From: Acetobacter orleanensis
GTDB lineage: Bacteria > Pseudomonadota > Alphaproteobacteria > Acetobacterales > Acetobacteraceae
DNA: 64,000 bases
Direction: 5' to 3'
Assembly (NCBI RefSeq): GCF_001581005.1
Contig: NZ_LHZV01000067.1
Coordinates: 62,001-126,000 of the forward strand
The notes beneath the pieces were generated by a model that searched no databases, was not told the origin of the DNA, and saw only the letters and a program-made list of their open reading frames with translations. This document shows, piece after piece, positions 18,315 through 28,091 of this stretch (within the stretch, counting starts at the first letter, position 1; each line of letters begins with the position of its first letter). The position numbers and the translations under genes were made by a program.

Positions 18315-18791
18315 CTAGAAAAGACGCGCCACCAGTACCACAAGCAGGCAACATTCCGTAACGGCTGACACAATCAGCCGGAGCCCCATATAGCCGCTGG
18401 GTAAAGCCCCTGTGCGCCAGCCCTGCCGTTCCAACAGGTAAAGCAGCGGCACCGCCAGAGCGAGAATCGCAACACCGGCAACGGGCATCCACGCAAACGC
18501 TGTATAGGCCGCAACCCAGCCCGCAAAGGCAGGCACTACGCCAAGCGCGAGGCGGAGCCTGTTGGTATGGTCCGCGCCCGTGGTCACAATCACCGGCGCA
18601 GGTTCCAGCGCGAGCCCCCAGTGTACGGCCCCGTAGAACCCCAGAGACATCGCGCCATAAAAAACAAAGGCCATCATCAGGTTAGGCACAGGCACGCCAG
18701 AGGCAAAAAACACGATACCGCAGGTGCAGAGAAGAAAAGGGAGCAGTCCCGCTAGCGCCAGCACAACGGCCACAAATGGAAGTCTCTTCAT
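18315..18791 (-). CDS. DUF3429 family membrane protein
   Basis: 158 residues with about five hydrophobic helices (FVAVVLALAGLLPFLLCTC, MMAFVFYGAMSLGFYGAVHW, and others). The motif GFYGAVHWGLALE and the LYLLERQGWRTGALPSGYMGLR region fit the DUF3429 family, found widely in Proteobacteria with unknown role. A cytoplasmic-membrane location is expected. It precedes thiO by about 130 bp on the same strand, but that gap holds its own candidate promoter, so a link with thiamine synthesis is not implied. Confidence 0.75.
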   Translation of the reverse strand: MKRLPFVAVVLALAGLLPFLLCTCGIVFFASGVPVPNLMMAFVFYGAMSLGFYGAVHWGLALEPAPVIVTTGADHTNRLRLALGVVPAFAGWVAAYTAFAWMPVAGVAILALAVPLLYLLERQGWRTGALPSGYMGLRLIVSAVTECCLLVVLVARLF

Positions 18792-18964
18792 GAGCCTCTG
18801 ACGTGCCTCCTTTGCACAGTTTCAGGTCGTCAACTGGTTGACAGAAAAGCCCAACAGGCTGCCACTAGCAACTACAGGGAAACGCACGCTGATGTGTTTC
18901 GTTGAAGCAAGAAGAAAAACACATCTCGGCCAGCCCCAATCGCCTGAGCCTGAAACGGGAATGA

Positions 18965-20251
<1,287 letters not shown>

Positions 20252-20296
20252 ACCTCAGGGGGCGGGCCTGCCCTCGCAGGTCTTTAGCCTTACAAA

Positions 20297-20328
20297 AAGC
20301 CGTGCTCCCCGGAGCGCGGCTTTTTTTT
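20297..20328 (+). terminator. Intrinsic terminator of eno
   Basis: Stem AGCCGTGCTCC / GGAGCGCGGCT with one G-T wobble, a two-base loop, and a run of eight T. A textbook Rho-independent terminator. Confidence 0.9.
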
Positions 20329-20430
20329 GTGCCTGTTCCAGCAGAGATGTCTTCCTGTCCAGATATTCATGGTTTAGACATAAAGATATGTGTACAGTCA
20401 CAGTTTACGGCACAGAGGGACCCTAGAACC

Positions 20431-20760
20431 GTGCAGATAGGCCGCTTTATCAGACGTGCAGTGCGCGCCATTGTTCCACCCACCGTTTTTTTGGGTATTG
20501 CGGTTTATTTTGGCTGGAACGCCACGCAGGGTGACCACGGCATGAAGGCTTATCAGAGCCAGCTTCTGCTGCTTGATCAGGCCAAACAGGCCCAGCAGGA
20601 TGCCTCGGCTGAGCAGATTGCTTGGCGGCGGCGCGTCAATGGCCTGCGGGAGCAGTCTCTGGATAATGACACGCTGGATGAACGCGCCCGCGCCATGCTC
20701 AATCTGGCCGACAAGAACGATATTGTGGTGCCGTATGATCGGCATGATCCGCTTTACTAA
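20431..20760 (+). CDS. ftsB: FtsB/DivIC-like septum formation initiator
   Basis: 109-aa bitopic division protein. A short basic cytoplasmic tail (MQIGRFIRRAVR), one membrane helix (IVPPTVFLGIAVYFGWNA) and a periplasmic coiled coil (SQLLLLDQAKQAQQDASAEQIAWRR in parts) match FtsB, which with FtsL and FtsQ links the divisome to septal wall synthesis. The GTG start was chosen because GAGGGA lies 10 nt before it and because longer forms would begin inside the eno terminator. In many Alphaproteobacteria ftsB likewise follows eno and precedes pyruvate dehydrogenase genes; the latter are absent here. Confidence 0.85.
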   Translation: MQIGRFIRRAVRAIVPPTVFLGIAVYFGWNATQGDHGMKAYQSQLLLLDQAKQAQQDASAEQIAWRRRVNGLREQSLDNDTLDERARAMLNLADKNDIVVPYDRHDPLY

Positions 20761-20787
20761 GCGCCCTGCCCTTTATGAGCCGTCCGA

Positions 20788-20820
20788 AAGCCCCGCAGAC
20801 CCTCTGGCGGGGTTTTTCTT
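20788..20820 (+). terminator. Intrinsic terminator of ftsB
   Basis: CCCCGC (20791-20796) pairs with GCGGGG (20807-20812), with an inner AGA/TCT pairing, and is followed by TTTTTCTTT. Located 30 bp after ftsB. Confidence 0.8.
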
Positions 20821-20841
20821 TATCAGCCCTGCACAACAGAC

Positions 20842-20876
20842 ATAAAAAAAGCGGCCCCGATGGAGCCGCCTTTTTA
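20842..20876 (-). terminator. Intrinsic terminator of rpmG (also usable from plus strand)
   Basis: GCGGC / GCCGC stem (20851-20855, 20865-20869) flanked by seven A on the left and five T on the right in the plus strand, so on the minus strand the hairpin is followed by TTTTTTT. It serves rpmG and may back up the ftsB terminator. Confidence 0.8.
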
Positions 20877-20901
20877 AATCTCTTCCCCTGAAAGGGAGAG
20901 A

Positions 20902-21069
20902 TTATTTGATTTTCGCTTCACGGAAGACGACGTGCTTGCGGGCAACGGGATCGTACTTCTTCAGTTCCATCTTACCGGTGTGCGCGCGAGCGTTCTTCTT
21001 GGTGACATAGAAATAACCGGTGTCCGCCGTGGAAACGAGACGGATTTTGATAACATTGGTCTTGGCCAT
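20902..21069 (-). CDS. rpmG: 50S ribosomal protein L33
   Basis: 55-aa basic ribosomal protein read directly from the minus strand: begins [20 protein letters not shown] and continues with [19 protein letters not shown], ending VFREAKIK. This is the cysteine-free (zinc-independent) L33 form, since the CxxC pairs of the zinc-binding type are missing. L33 sits near the E-site of the large subunit. It is a single gene with its own terminator. Confidence 0.97.
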   Translation of the reverse strand: MAKTNVIKIRLVSTADTGYFYVTKKNARAHTGKMELKKYDPVARKHVVFREAKIK

Positions 21070-21220
21070 AGCGTCCTCAGCAGAGCATCGTTAAACCCGG
21101 CACCACGCCAGAAACGTGGTCGGGTGGTGTTCAAGTGCCGGCAAAATGCGCATACAAGAGCCAAACGTCAAGCATTCTTGCATCATTCAGGCGTGGGAAT
21201 AGCCGAAAGGAGTAAAAAAC

Positions 21221-22420
21221 ATGCTGGATGTGGCTGTTGCGCGCGCCCGAATCCTTGAGAAATTCTCTGCCTGTGGTCTGGAAACCGTTTCTCTGGCCGC
21301 CGGATGTGGCCGTGTGCTGGCGGCTCCCCTCATTGCCCGGCTCTCCAATCCGCCCGTCTCGGTTTCCTCCATGGATGGCTACGCTCTCAAGGCGGAGGAC
21401 GCGCAGGAAGGCGCTACACTGCGCATTCTTGGAGAAGCGCCCGCAGGCCACCCGTCCAGCCTGACGGTGGAAAAAGGCACCTGTCTGCGCCTGTTTACCG
21501 GCAGCCAGATCCCGACAGGGGCTGACATGGTCATGATTCAGGAAAACGTGCAGCGGGATGGAGAGTACGCAACCCTGCTCAGCAGTGGACGCGCAGGTCA
21601 GTTTATCCGCAAGGAAGGGCAGGATTTCCGCAAGGGTGACATTCTGGCTCCCGCAGGCAAGACAATCGGTCCACGGGATATCGGGCTGGCGGCTGCTGGC
21701 GGGCACATCTGGCTCCCTGTCTCGCGCCGCCCTCGTATTGGTGTTCTGGCAACCGGCGATGAAATTGTTCTGCCCGGAGACCCGGCCTCCGCGGACTCCA
21801 TCGTCAATTCCGGCGCGTTCATGATTACCGCGCTGCTAAACTCTCTGGGCGCAGAGGCCATTCTGCTGCCCGTCGCGCGGGATAACGCGGCGTCTCTCTC
21901 TGCATCCATTGGGCAAGCGCACACCTTGGACCTGTTGGTAACCATAGGCGGTGCCAGTGTCGGCACTTATGATGTGGTGCGCAGCACGCTGGAAGCGCAC
22001 GGGCTGGACCTGAATTTCTGGAAAATCGCCATGCGCCCCGGTAAGCCGCTTATGTTCGGCCAGCTTGGCCGCACACCCGTTATCGGCCTGCCGGGCAACC
22101 CTGTGGCGGCCCTTGTATGCAGTCTGGTGTTTATCGCCCCAGCCCTGAAAAAGCTGCTTGGTCAGCCTGTGCCGGAGGAAATGGAAACGGAAGCCGCGCT
22201 GCTGGGCGCAGAGATCGGACAGAATGACCAGCGGCAGGACTTTGTGCGGTGCCGCTTGACGCCACAGGGGGACGGCCAGCTTCCGCTTGCAACGCCGTTC
22301 AGTTCACAGGATTCGGCTCAGCTTAATATTTTCGCGCAAAGTCAGGCGCTTCTCATACGAGCACCGTTCGCCGCCGCCGAAAAAGCAGGCGCACCTTGCC
22401 GTATTCTTCGCCTGCCCTGA
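21221..22420 (+). CDS. moeA: Molybdopterin molybdenumtransferase MoeA
   Basis: 399-aa enzyme that inserts molybdate into adenylylated molybdopterin to give Moco. Recognisable are SSMDGYALKAED, FTGSQIPTGADMVM, the C-lobe VLATGDEIV, the MoCF box TIGGASVGTYD, and RPGKPLMFG...IGLPGNPVAALV, followed by the domain IV beta barrel. The start follows a GAAAGGAG leader. Together with moaD and moaE about 6 kb away it shows a complete late Moco branch, in line with the molybdoenzymes of acetic acid bacteria. It is followed by lexA after a 146-bp promoter region. Confidence 0.95.
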   Translation: MLDVAVARARILEKFSACGLETVSLAAGCGRVLAAPLIARLSNPPVSVSSMDGYALKAEDAQEGATLRILGEAPAGHPSSLTVEKGTCLRLFTGSQIPTGADMVMIQENVQRDGEYATLLSSGRAGQFIRKEGQDFRKGDILAPAGKTIGPRDIGLAAAGGHIWLPVSRRPRIGVLATGDEIVLPGDPASADSIVNSGAFMITALLNSLGAEAILLPVARDNAASLSASIGQAHTLDLLVTIGGASVGTYDVVRSTLEAHGLDLNFWKIAMRPGKPLMFGQLGRTPVIGLPGNPVAALVCSLVFIAPALKKLLGQPVPEEMETEAALLGAEIGQNDQRQDFVRCRLTPQGDGQLPLATPFSSQDSAQLNIFAQSQALLIRAPFAAAEKAGAPCRILRLP

Positions 22421-22490
22421 GCACACCAGAGCAATAGGGTTTAGCCCGCACCTTCGGTAAAATCCGATGGTGGCTACGCAGAATAACCCC

Positions 22491-22519
22491 TTGACCAAAA
22501 AAGAGAACTTATATAGAAC
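22491..22519 (+). promoter_or_regulatory. lexA promoter with an alphaproteobacterial SOS box
   Basis: GAAC-N7-GAAC (22505-22508 and 22516-22519) is the reverse complement of the alphaproteobacterial SOS box GTTC-N7-GTTC. It overlaps a candidate promoter with -35 TTGACC (22491) and -10 TAGAAC (22514), 17 bp apart, about 50 bp before lexA. This supports LexA autorepression. Confidence 0.8.
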
Positions 22520-22566
22520 AAACTATCTTATAAACAAAAACATCCATCTGCTTCTGGGGTGCCGCA

Positions 22567-23232
22567 ATGCTGACGCGCAAACAGCACAAACTGCTGCTTT
22601 TTATTGATTCCCACCTCAGGCAGACAGGTTTCTCTCCTTCTTTTGATGAAATGAAAGAAGCGATGGGTCTCCGCTCCAAATCCGGCATTCATCGCCTGAT
22701 TTCAGGGCTGGAAGAGCGCGGTTTTCTGCGCCGCCACCATCACCGGGCACGGGCGCTGGAAGTCATTCACCTTCCGGAAGGTATGCCTACGGCGGAAACA
22801 CTTCCGACTAATGTGGTGCGTGGTGATTTTACTCGCCCGCAGCCTGCTGCGCTGAAAATCCCGCTTTATGGCCGCATTGCCGCAGGCCTGCCGATTGAAG
22901 CGATGGCTGAAACCGACACTTTTCTGGATATCCCGAAAGACATGATTGGCTCTGGCGACTATTATGCGTTGGAAGTCGCCGGTGATTCCATGATTGAAGC
23001 CGGAATTATGGACGGAGACCACGTTATCATTCGCCGCACGGAAAATGCAGAAAACGGGCAGATTGTGGTGGCCCTGATTGATGGTAGTGAAGTCACGCTC
23101 AAACGCCTGCGCCGCAAGGGGAACACCATTGCGCTGGAACCCGCCAACCCGCGTTATGAGACACGGATTGTGCCCGCAGAGCGGTTGCATATTCAGGGTC
23201 GGCTGGCAGGGCTGATCCGCCAGTACCACTAA
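22567..23232 (+). CDS. lexA: SOS repressor LexA
   Basis: 221 residues. The N-terminal winged helix-turn-helix ([40 protein letters not shown]) binds SOS boxes; the C-terminal S24-type domain has the Ala-Gly self-cleavage site in the [10 protein letters not shown] stretch, the nucleophilic Ser in [10 protein letters not shown], and the general-base Lys in EVTLKRLRR. RecA-activated autocleavage would release SOS genes. Its own promoter carries a GAAC-N7-GAAC operator. It converges with the biotin gene fusion. Confidence 0.97.
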   Translation: MLTRKQHKLLLFIDSHLRQTGFSPSFDEMKEAMGLRSKSGIHRLISGLEERGFLRRHHHRARALEVIHLPEGMPTAETLPTNVVRGDFTRPQPAALKIPLYGRIAAGLPIEAMAETDTFLDIPKDMIGSGDYYALEVAGDSMIEAGIMDGDHVIIRRTENAENGQIVVALIDGSEVTLKRLRRKGNTIALEPANPRYETRIVPAERLHIQGRLAGLIRQYH

Positions 23233-23274
23233 TCCAAAATCCCAAAATACGCGGTCTCTATTACGAGGCGCTAA

Positions 23275-23302
23275 GGAGCATGATCCAGAAAAATCACGCT
23301 CC
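23275..23302. terminator. Hairpin between convergent lexA and bioCD
   Basis: GGAGC-A-TGAT pairs with ATCA-C-GCTCC across an 8-nt loop (one A-C mismatch). It lies between the two stop codons. There is no T-run, so it is a weak terminator candidate for lexA. Confidence 0.35.
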
Positions 23303-23313
23303 AGTAAATGCAG

Positions 23314-24738
23314 CTAATCGCGCTTCGGTGCTGCGCAAATAGCACCCCATGAGGGAATAAGTCGGCTTAGTGCAGCAACGGTGTCCGCCGTCACAGCATC
23401 CTGCTGCGGCAGTTCCGCCAGAATACGGACCTGCCCTTTTTCCTCGATGGTTTTGCGATTCTCAGGATTAAGCGGGCCACTCAATACCACTCCGGCCACA
23501 GCCAGACCGCGTGCGCGTAAGGCGTTCAGGCTCAGCAATGTGTGGTTCAGTGTTCCTAATCCGCTGCGGGCAACAAGAACCACGGGTAGCCCCCAGCCTT
23601 CGGCCAGATCAATCATCATCAATGTCTCAGTTGCAGGCACCATCAGGCCGCCTGCACCTTCCACCACCATCGGGCGTGCGGGGTCCTCCAACGGCAAAGA
23701 CAAACGTGCCGGATCAATCTCCGCCCCTTCCGCCTTTGCGGCGGCCAGTGGAGAAAGAGAGGCCTGATAGGCCCCGGCAGGTGACAGGCAATCTTCCGGC
23801 AGACACCCGCTCAGCTTCATAACAGTTGCGGTATCGCCTTCTTCATCAGCCAACCCGCTTTGCAGCGGCTTCCAGTACGCCGCCTTCCACGCATGGACAA
23901 GGCAGGCGGATGTCAGCGTCTTGCCTACGCCGGTATCTGTGCCGGTTACAAAAACCCCGGCCCGCGCGGGTTTTTGAAAACAGCCATAGGCGAGATGCCA
24001 TGTCACCATCGCTCCGGCCTGATCAAAACGTGTCAGAACACGGCGCAAATCTGCCGGAGAGAGCATTTTTGCGCCCTCGCGCGGCACAGAAGCGCCTGTT
24101 TCCTTCAGGTGCTTTACAAAGGCCAGTCCGCTCTCAAAAGGCTGAACGCACCGTTCCGTTGTCCATTGGCCCGCGCACAGGCCCGGACGCCAGTTTTCCA
24201 CAATTCGGATGCTTGGATAATCTGGGGTTGCGGCCTCAAACCCCTCTGCTGTGCAAGCAGCCCGCCATTCTTCAAAAGTGCCTTCAAGCACTGTGGAAAG
24301 TGCTACCACACCTCCCGCAGAAAGCTTTTCCGCAAGGGTTTGCAGTACAGCCTCAGGCTCGGGCAGCCACTGGAAAACCAGATTTCCGCAAATCAGATCA
24401 AACGTGCCCGGTAGAACGGGTTGCGCGGCGTCCATCACACAAAACTGCACGCCCACGCCGACACGCGCCCGCGCACGCTCCAGCATACGGGGGGCGATAT
24501 CCGTCGCAATCAGTTCGGCCTCAGGCCACGCCGCACGGAGCATCTCTGTCAGAAAGCCAGTGCCGCACCCTATTTCCAGAATACGCCGAGGAATACGCCC
24601 TGCCAGCCGCGCCGTGACTATTTCAAACAGACGATGCGCCGCCACACGTTGCAGCACCGCTGCGGCATCATACCCCTCAGCCGCATCAAAGCTCTGCTGG
24701 ATACGAGTCTGTCGGGTCTCGGCGGTGCGATCACTCAT
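23314..24738 (-). CDS. Fused malonyl-ACP methyltransferase / dethiobiotin synthetase (BioC-BioD)
   Basis: 474 residues joining two biotin enzymes. Residues 1-255 are a class I SAM methyltransferase of BioC type (motif I ILEIGCGTGF at 53-62, VFQWLPEPE, and the RxxF-like WHLAYGCFQKP end) that methylates malonyl-ACP to start pimelate synthesis. Residues 262-474 are BioD, with P-loop VTGTDTGVGKT (264-274), WKPLQSGL and VVEGAGGLMVP, closing the ureido ring from DAPA, CO2 and ATP. There is no stop or frameshift at the junction and the linker is only a few residues. It is the last gene of the bioF operon, with an ATGA overlap to the esterase gene. Confidence 0.92.
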   Translation of the reverse strand: MSDRTAETRQTRIQQSFDAAEGYDAAAVLQRVAAHRLFEIVTARLAGRIPRRILEIGCGTGFLTEMLRAAWPEAELIATDIAPRMLERARARVGVGVQFCVMDAAQPVLPGTFDLICGNLVFQWLPEPEAVLQTLAEKLSAGGVVALSTVLEGTFEEWRAACTAEGFEAATPDYPSIRIVENWRPGLCAGQWTTERCVQPFESGLAFVKHLKETGASVPREGAKMLSPADLRRVLTRFDQAGAMVTWHLAYGCFQKPARAGVFVTGTDTGVGKTLTSACLVHAWKAAYWKPLQSGLADEEGDTATVMKLSGCLPEDCLSPAGAYQASLSPLAAAKAEGAEIDPARLSLPLEDPARPMVVEGAGGLMVPATETLMMIDLAEGWGLPVVLVARSGLGTLNHTLLSLNALRARGLAVAGVVLSGPLNPENRKTIEEKGQVRILAELPQQDAVTADTVAALSRLIPSWGAICAAPKRD

Positions 24739-25427
24739 GAATTTTCCACCATATGTGACACCATGCTTCGGACAACGCCTGCGCAGATGTGTGGGTGTGT
24801 GAGCGGCAGCATATGGCCGCCTTCTGCCTGCCAGTCTATCGGCACGCCTGACGGAAAGGAGGCTTGCGTCATATTCGGGCTGACAATCGGGTCTTGCTCT
24901 CCCGCAAGGACTTTCACGGTTGAGCCCTTCTCCCGAAGATGCGCCAGCACTGGCCGCGCATCCAGAGTCATCAAATCTGTCAGCCCCTCCTGCAAGGCTG
25001 GCTCACATACTACGTCTGCCGTAACGGGGCCGAGGCCACACTGGGTCCGGAATTGAGTAACCACCTGTGCGGCATCCCGCGTCAGGCCCGACCGCATCCG
25101 CGCCAGCACGCGCGGGGGCACCCCCTGCGGAAAATTCTCTGAACCTGCAAAACACCCGAAGGCATTGAGGCCCAGAAAGGCACTCCCTTCTGGCCAGTCC
25201 CCCTGAGAGAGAAGCCAGAGAAAACCCAAAGAATGCCCGACAACCAGTACAGGCTGCTCCGCCTTACGCAAAACCTCAACCTGCTTGTGTGCCTCCTGCT
25301 GCGAAGCCCCGAAATATCCGAGGTCCAGCACGCAGGGGGATGGCAGATCAAGCGCTGCTAATACCGGCCCCCAGACGTCCGGCCCGCATGCCCAGCCATG
25401 CGCAAACACAACCGGCAGAGTCGTCAT
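24735..25427 (-). CDS. BioH-like pimeloyl-ACP methyl ester esterase (alpha/beta hydrolase)
   Basis: 230-aa alpha/beta hydrolase with oxyanion region FAHGWACGPDVW, nucleophile elbow GHSLG, acid residue in AGEQDPIV and catalytic His in GGHMLPLTHP. In this operon the role fits BioH: hydrolysis of pimeloyl-ACP methyl ester to end chain elongation, the step between BioC and BioF. Sequence alone does not separate BioH from analogues (BioG, BioK, BioV and others); the position between bioF and bioC-bioD, with ATGA overlaps on both sides, is the main argument. Confidence 0.82.
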   Translation of the reverse strand: MTTLPVVFAHGWACGPDVWGPVLAALDLPSPCVLDLGYFGASQQEAHKQVEVLRKAEQPVLVVGHSLGFLWLLSQGDWPEGSAFLGLNAFGCFAGSENFPQGVPPRVLARMRSGLTRDAAQVVTQFRTQCGLGPVTADVVCEPALQEGLTDLMTLDARPVLAHLREKGSTVKVLAGEQDPIVSPNMTQASFPSGVPIDWQAEGGHMLPLTHPHICAGVVRSMVSHMVENS

Positions 25428-26620
25428 AATAACGCCCCGGCCGCACTCTCAGTCACCGCCGTCCGTAGAATAGTGGCAAGCTGGTCAACCTGCGCCTCTG
25501 TATGGTTCCCGTGCAGCACAACCCTCAGGCGGCATCCTCCCGGTGGCACCGTGGGTGGCCGGATAGCAATCGCCAGAAAACCCGCCGCCTCCACCTTGCG
25601 CGACAATGTGAGGGCTGTGTGCTCACTCCCCACGACAACTGGCACGATCTGGGTTGAGGACGCACCTGTTTCCAACCCGGCACAGCGCATATGCTGCCGG
25701 AATCGCTCAGCAAGACTGGCGACATGCTGCCGCGTGGCCTCCATCTGCGGGAGCAGGTCCAGCGCGGCTTCCACCGCGCCCAGAACCAGTGGAGATGGCG
25801 CTGTGGAATAAATATAGCCGGAGCCTTTATTAACCAGCCAACGGCACAACGCGGCGGATGACGCGACAAAGGCGCCCATTCCCCCCAGAGCCTTGCTGAA
25901 CGTGCCAATAATCAGGTCTGCCTGACCGTCTGCCAGCCCTTTACCGTCGGCCCCCAGAATACCCGTGGCATGTGCTTCATCCACACACAGCAACGCATTA
26001 TACTGCCGCGCCAGTGCCCCCAGAGCGACCATATCCGCCCGGTCTCCATCCATACTGAAGACGCTTTCTGTCAGGATGATTTTCAGGCCGGGGCTGTCAA
26101 TACTCTGCAACAGGTGTTCAAGATGCGCCATGTCATTATGGCGGAACCGTACCGGCCGCACACCTGCCGCCGCACAGCCATGATAAAGGCTGGCGTGAAT
26201 GAATTTATCGACAAGCAGCGTGGGGGGAGCCCCCGTGGCCGATAGAGAGATTTGGGCCAGAGCAGGCACAAGAGTCGCGTTCGCCTGCCAGCCGGAGGAG
26301 AAGATGCAGGCAGCCTCCATACCCTTCAGAGCCGCCAGCCGCGCTTCCAGCGCCACCGTGCCGGGTGCTGTGCCTGTCACAAGCCGGGACGCCCCGGACC
26401 CTGCTCCATACCGTTCTGCCCATGCCAACGCGCGCTCACGCAACAGCGGATGCGCCCGCAGGCCAAGATAATCGTTGGAGGAAAAATCAACCAGAACGGT
26501 GCCGTCTTCCCGCTCCAGTAGCCCATCGGCTCTGGGTTGAAGACTGCGCGGCGTCCGGAGACGCCCCTGTTCGGCCAGTTCCTCCAGCCCATGCTGGAAA
26601 AGATGATCAAACCGCGTCAT
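25424..26620 (-). CDS. bioF: 8-amino-7-oxononanoate synthase BioF
   Basis: About 398 residues, PLP-dependent alpha-oxoamine synthase that condenses pimeloyl-ACP with L-alanine. Seen are DFSSNDYLGLRAHP, GSGASRLVTGT, ILTESVFSMDGD, CVDEAHATGILG, and the Schiff-base Lys in IIGTFSKALGG. The start at MTRFDHLFQHG was taken since it matches the family N-terminus; a longer form would overlap the divergent bioA leader. It heads bioF-esterase-bioCD, all coupled by ATGA overlaps, and faces bioA across 61 bp. Confidence 0.93.
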   Translation of the reverse strand: MTRFDHLFQHGLEELAEQGRLRTPRSLQPRADGLLEREDGTVLVDFSSNDYLGLRAHPLLRERALAWAERYGAGSGASRLVTGTAPGTVALEARLAALKGMEAACIFSSGWQANATLVPALAQISLSATGAPPTLLVDKFIHASLYHGCAAAGVRPVRFRHNDMAHLEHLLQSIDSPGLKIILTESVFSMDGDRADMVALGALARQYNALLCVDEAHATGILGADGKGLADGQADLIIGTFSKALGGMGAFVASSAALCRWLVNKGSGYIYSTAPSPLVLGAVEAALDLLPQMEATRQHVASLAERFRQHMRCAGLETGASSTQIVPVVVGSEHTALTLSRKVEAAGFLAIAIRPPTVPPGGCRLRVVLHGNHTEAQVDQLATILRTAVTESAAGALL

Positions 26621-26681
26621 GAAGCGAGTGGTGCCGGAGCAGGAACCGCCGGTCAATCACCCAAGCAGGAGTTCTTGCGCA
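26621..26681. promoter_or_regulatory. Divergent bioF/bioA intergenic region
   Basis: Only 61 bp separate the two start codons, so both promoters must overlap here or lie inside the coding regions. The plus side holds the bioA ribosome site AGGAG (26667-26671). I see no BirA-type palindrome and no BioR-like TTATAGATAA element, so regulation by biotin is not evident. Confidence 0.4.
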
Positions 26682-28028
26682 ATGTCCGCCCCCCCGAATC
26701 CCATTACGCCCCCCCTCCCGGTCCTGCCACAGCATCCAGAGCCGCATGTTTCTCCGCGCACTTCCGCCAATCCAGACTGGTACACGCAGGGTGTGCCGCA
26801 TATCTGGCTACCCTACAGCCAGATGAAAACAGCCCCTGCGCCTCTGGCCGCCCAAAGCACACAGAACGCCCGCATCACGCTGACAGATGGCCGGGAACTG
26901 GTGGATGGCGTGGCCGCATGGTGGACAGCCTGCCACGGTTATAATCACCCGCACATCCGCGCCGCTGTGGCGGCGCAACTCGCCACCATGCCGCATGTCA
27001 TGTTTGGCGGCATGGTGCATGAGCCAGCATTACGCTTGGCTAGCCGCCTGTGCGCCATGCTGCCGGGCGATCTGGACCGCGTCTTCTTTACAGATTCCGG
27101 GTCCGTCGCCGTGGAAGTCGCCATGAAAATGGCCATTCAGTATCGACTGAACACAGGCGAGCCAAAACGCACGAAAATGCTGGCGTTCAAGGGCGGCTAC
27201 CATGGCGACACCCTCGCCACCATGGCTGTGTGTGACCCTGAAGAAGGGATGCACCATCTCTATGGAGACGTTCTGGCCAACCACATTATAGCCCCACTGC
27301 CGCAGGACGAGGCCAGCGAAGCCGCGTTTTTCCAGCTTCTGGATGACCATGCGCATGAGCTGACAGCCATACTCACCGAGCCTCTGGTGCAAGGCGCAGG
27401 GGGTATGCTGTTCCACACGCCCGCAGTTTTGCGCACCCTGCGCGAAGCGGCTGATCGCTATGGGCTTCTACTCATTCTGGATGAAATTTTTACCGGCTTT
27501 GGCCGCACCGGCACGATGTTTGCGTGTGAGCAGGCCGGAATCGTTCCAGACATCATCACGCTTTCCAAAGCCCTGACAGGCGGCACCATGGCGCTTGCCG
27601 CGACCATTGCCCGCCCGCATGTGTATGACGCCTTCCTGTCCGACAATCCGGAACACGCACTGATGCACGGCCCCACTTTTATGGCCAACGCATTGGCCTG
27701 TGCCTCTGCCAATGCTTCACTGGACCTGTTTGAAACAGAACCTCGGCTTGAGCAGGTTGCCGCGATCGAGGCCCATCTGAAAAAAAATCTCGAACGCTGC
27801 CGCACCCTGCCGGGTGTTAAAGACGTGCGTGTGCTCGGGGCGATCGGCGTGGTGGAACTGGAGAAAATCGACAATCCAGACGCCTTGAGGCAACGCTTTA
27901 TTGCGGAAAATGTATGGATCCGCCCGTTCCGCTCAATCGTCTACCTCACCCCCGCCTTCACCATTCCAGAGGACGATCTGACCGCTCTGACGGATGCCAT
28001 TTATCGGGTTCTCTCGACAGACAAGTGA
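26682..28028 (+). CDS. bioA: Adenosylmethionine-8-amino-7-oxononanoate aminotransferase BioA
   Basis: About 448 residues, class III PLP aminotransferase that makes DAPA from KAPA with SAM as amino donor. Visible are the substrate segment IWLPYSQMKTAP, VAAWWTACHGYNHP, FFTDSGSVAVEVAMKMA, the diagnostic GGYHGDT, ILDEIFTGFGRTG, and the Schiff-base Lys in ITLSKALTGG. The ATG was chosen for its AGGAG site and for a family-like N-terminus; an upstream ATG overlaps the bioF start. The family-typical Tyr in the PYSQ region points to BioA rather than another omega-aminotransferase. Confidence 0.95.
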   Translation: MSAPPNPITPPLPVLPQHPEPHVSPRTSANPDWYTQGVPHIWLPYSQMKTAPAPLAAQSTQNARITLTDGRELVDGVAAWWTACHGYNHPHIRAAVAAQLATMPHVMFGGMVHEPALRLASRLCAMLPGDLDRVFFTDSGSVAVEVAMKMAIQYRLNTGEPKRTKMLAFKGGYHGDTLATMAVCDPEEGMHHLYGDVLANHIIAPLPQDEASEAAFFQLLDDHAHELTAILTEPLVQGAGGMLFHTPAVLRTLREAADRYGLLLILDEIFTGFGRTGTMFACEQAGIVPDIITLSKALTGGTMALAATIARPHVYDAFLSDNPEHALMHGPTFMANALACASANASLDLFETEPRLEQVAAIEAHLKKNLERCRTLPGVKDVRVLGAIGVVELEKIDNPDALRQRFIAENVWIRPFRSIVYLTPAFTIPEDDLTALTDAIYRVLSTDK

Positions 28029-28091
28029 GGGCGCCACAGGCGCAGCCACGGCAACCGTGCTGCGCCTTCCCTCATTCCGCCCCCGCCTTCA

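Noticed and set aside
20302-20430. N-terminal extension of FtsB
   Set aside because: The extended frame starts inside the eno terminator; the GTG with GAGGGA gives the normal family length.
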